From the NCBI GenBank assembly GCA_002839205.1, contig PGXP01000096.1, positions 1-6,762 on the forward strand: a stretch of 6,762 bases of DNA, in the 5' to 3' direction. Source of the DNA: Spirochaetae bacterium HGW-Spirochaetae-9 (lineage in GTDB: Bacteria; Spirochaetota; Spirochaetia; Treponematales; Rectinemataceae). Both the position numbers and the translations under genes were made by a program. Under the pieces are notes generated by a model. The model saw only the letters and a program-made list of their open reading frames with translations, was not told the DNA's origin and did no database searches. Positions 6,725 through 6,762 of this stretch are shown piece by piece (position 1 is the first letter of the stretch; the number at the start of each line of letters is the position of its first letter).

Positions 6725-6762
6725 CGCACTCCCCCTCTGTACCAGGAGCGCCAGGATGGCAG
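6721..6762 (-). CDS. Possible 3' end of an upstream reverse-strand gene (edge fragment)
   Basis: One reverse-strand frame is open from the right edge to a TGA at 6723-6721, which overlaps the GTG start of the iron-sulfur subunit as GTGA. This is the same junction style as livH/livM. Only 13 codons (ending WYRGGVR) are visible, too few for any family call. A flavoprotein subunit (SdhA/FrdA type) is the natural neighbour, but this is context only. Another frame, continuous with the iron-sulfur gene itself, is also open to the edge. Confidence 0.25.
   Translation of the reverse strand: MPSWRSWYRGGVR
6729..6737 (-). promoter_or_regulatory. Shine-Dalgarno sequence of the iron-sulfur subunit
   Basis: On the reverse strand, GAGGGGGAG precedes the GTG at 6724 by four bases (seven if only GAGGGG pairs). 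It supports GTG as the start rather than the internal ATG six codons downstream. Confidence 0.6.

Overview
The window is a compact, GC-rich bacterial region. A seven-gene forward operon runs from the left edge to about 6074. A convergent reverse-strand gene occupies the right end. Codon use favours C/G at third positions but still uses AGG/AGA for arginine and ATA for isoleucine. Together with an anaerobic-looking gene set (fumarate-reductase-type Fe-S protein, SCP2-type thiolase), this suggests an anaerobic or syntrophic bacterium, for example a Desulfobacterota or Synergistota type. This is a weak inference, because no taxonomic marker gene is present.

Positions 1-3215 encode a branched-chain-amino-acid/HAAT-type ABC importer with permeases LivH and LivM followed by ATPases LivG and LivF. 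The substrate-binding protein (LivJ/LivK type) is not in the window and may lie upstream of base 1. LivG has no recognisable LSGGQ signature, while LivF has a canonical one.

Positions 3224-6074 carry two consecutive alpha/beta hydrolases, each with a full Ser-Asp-His set, and then a thiolase of the SCP2/SCP-x class (nucleophilic Cys, HDCF and GHP motifs). Neighbouring genes overlap by 1 to 13 bases or are separated by 8 bases, and each internal start has a purine-rich Shine-Dalgarno sequence. The block therefore looks like one transcript with coupled translation. The simplest joint reading is that the importer takes up a carboxylate or amino-acid-like compound, the hydrolases cleave an ester, lactone, C-C or thioester bond, and the thiolase acts on the CoA-bound product. 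The substrate cannot be named from sequence.

Positions 6101-6724 (reverse strand) encode a short succinate dehydrogenase/fumarate reductase iron-sulfur subunit with ligands for three clusters. Its flavoprotein partner is probably just beyond the right edge. Only about 26 bases separate it from the thiolase stop, and no convincing intrinsic terminator is visible there. I saw no RNA gene, mobile element, CRISPR array or long repeat. There is no gene-free stretch over 300 bases.
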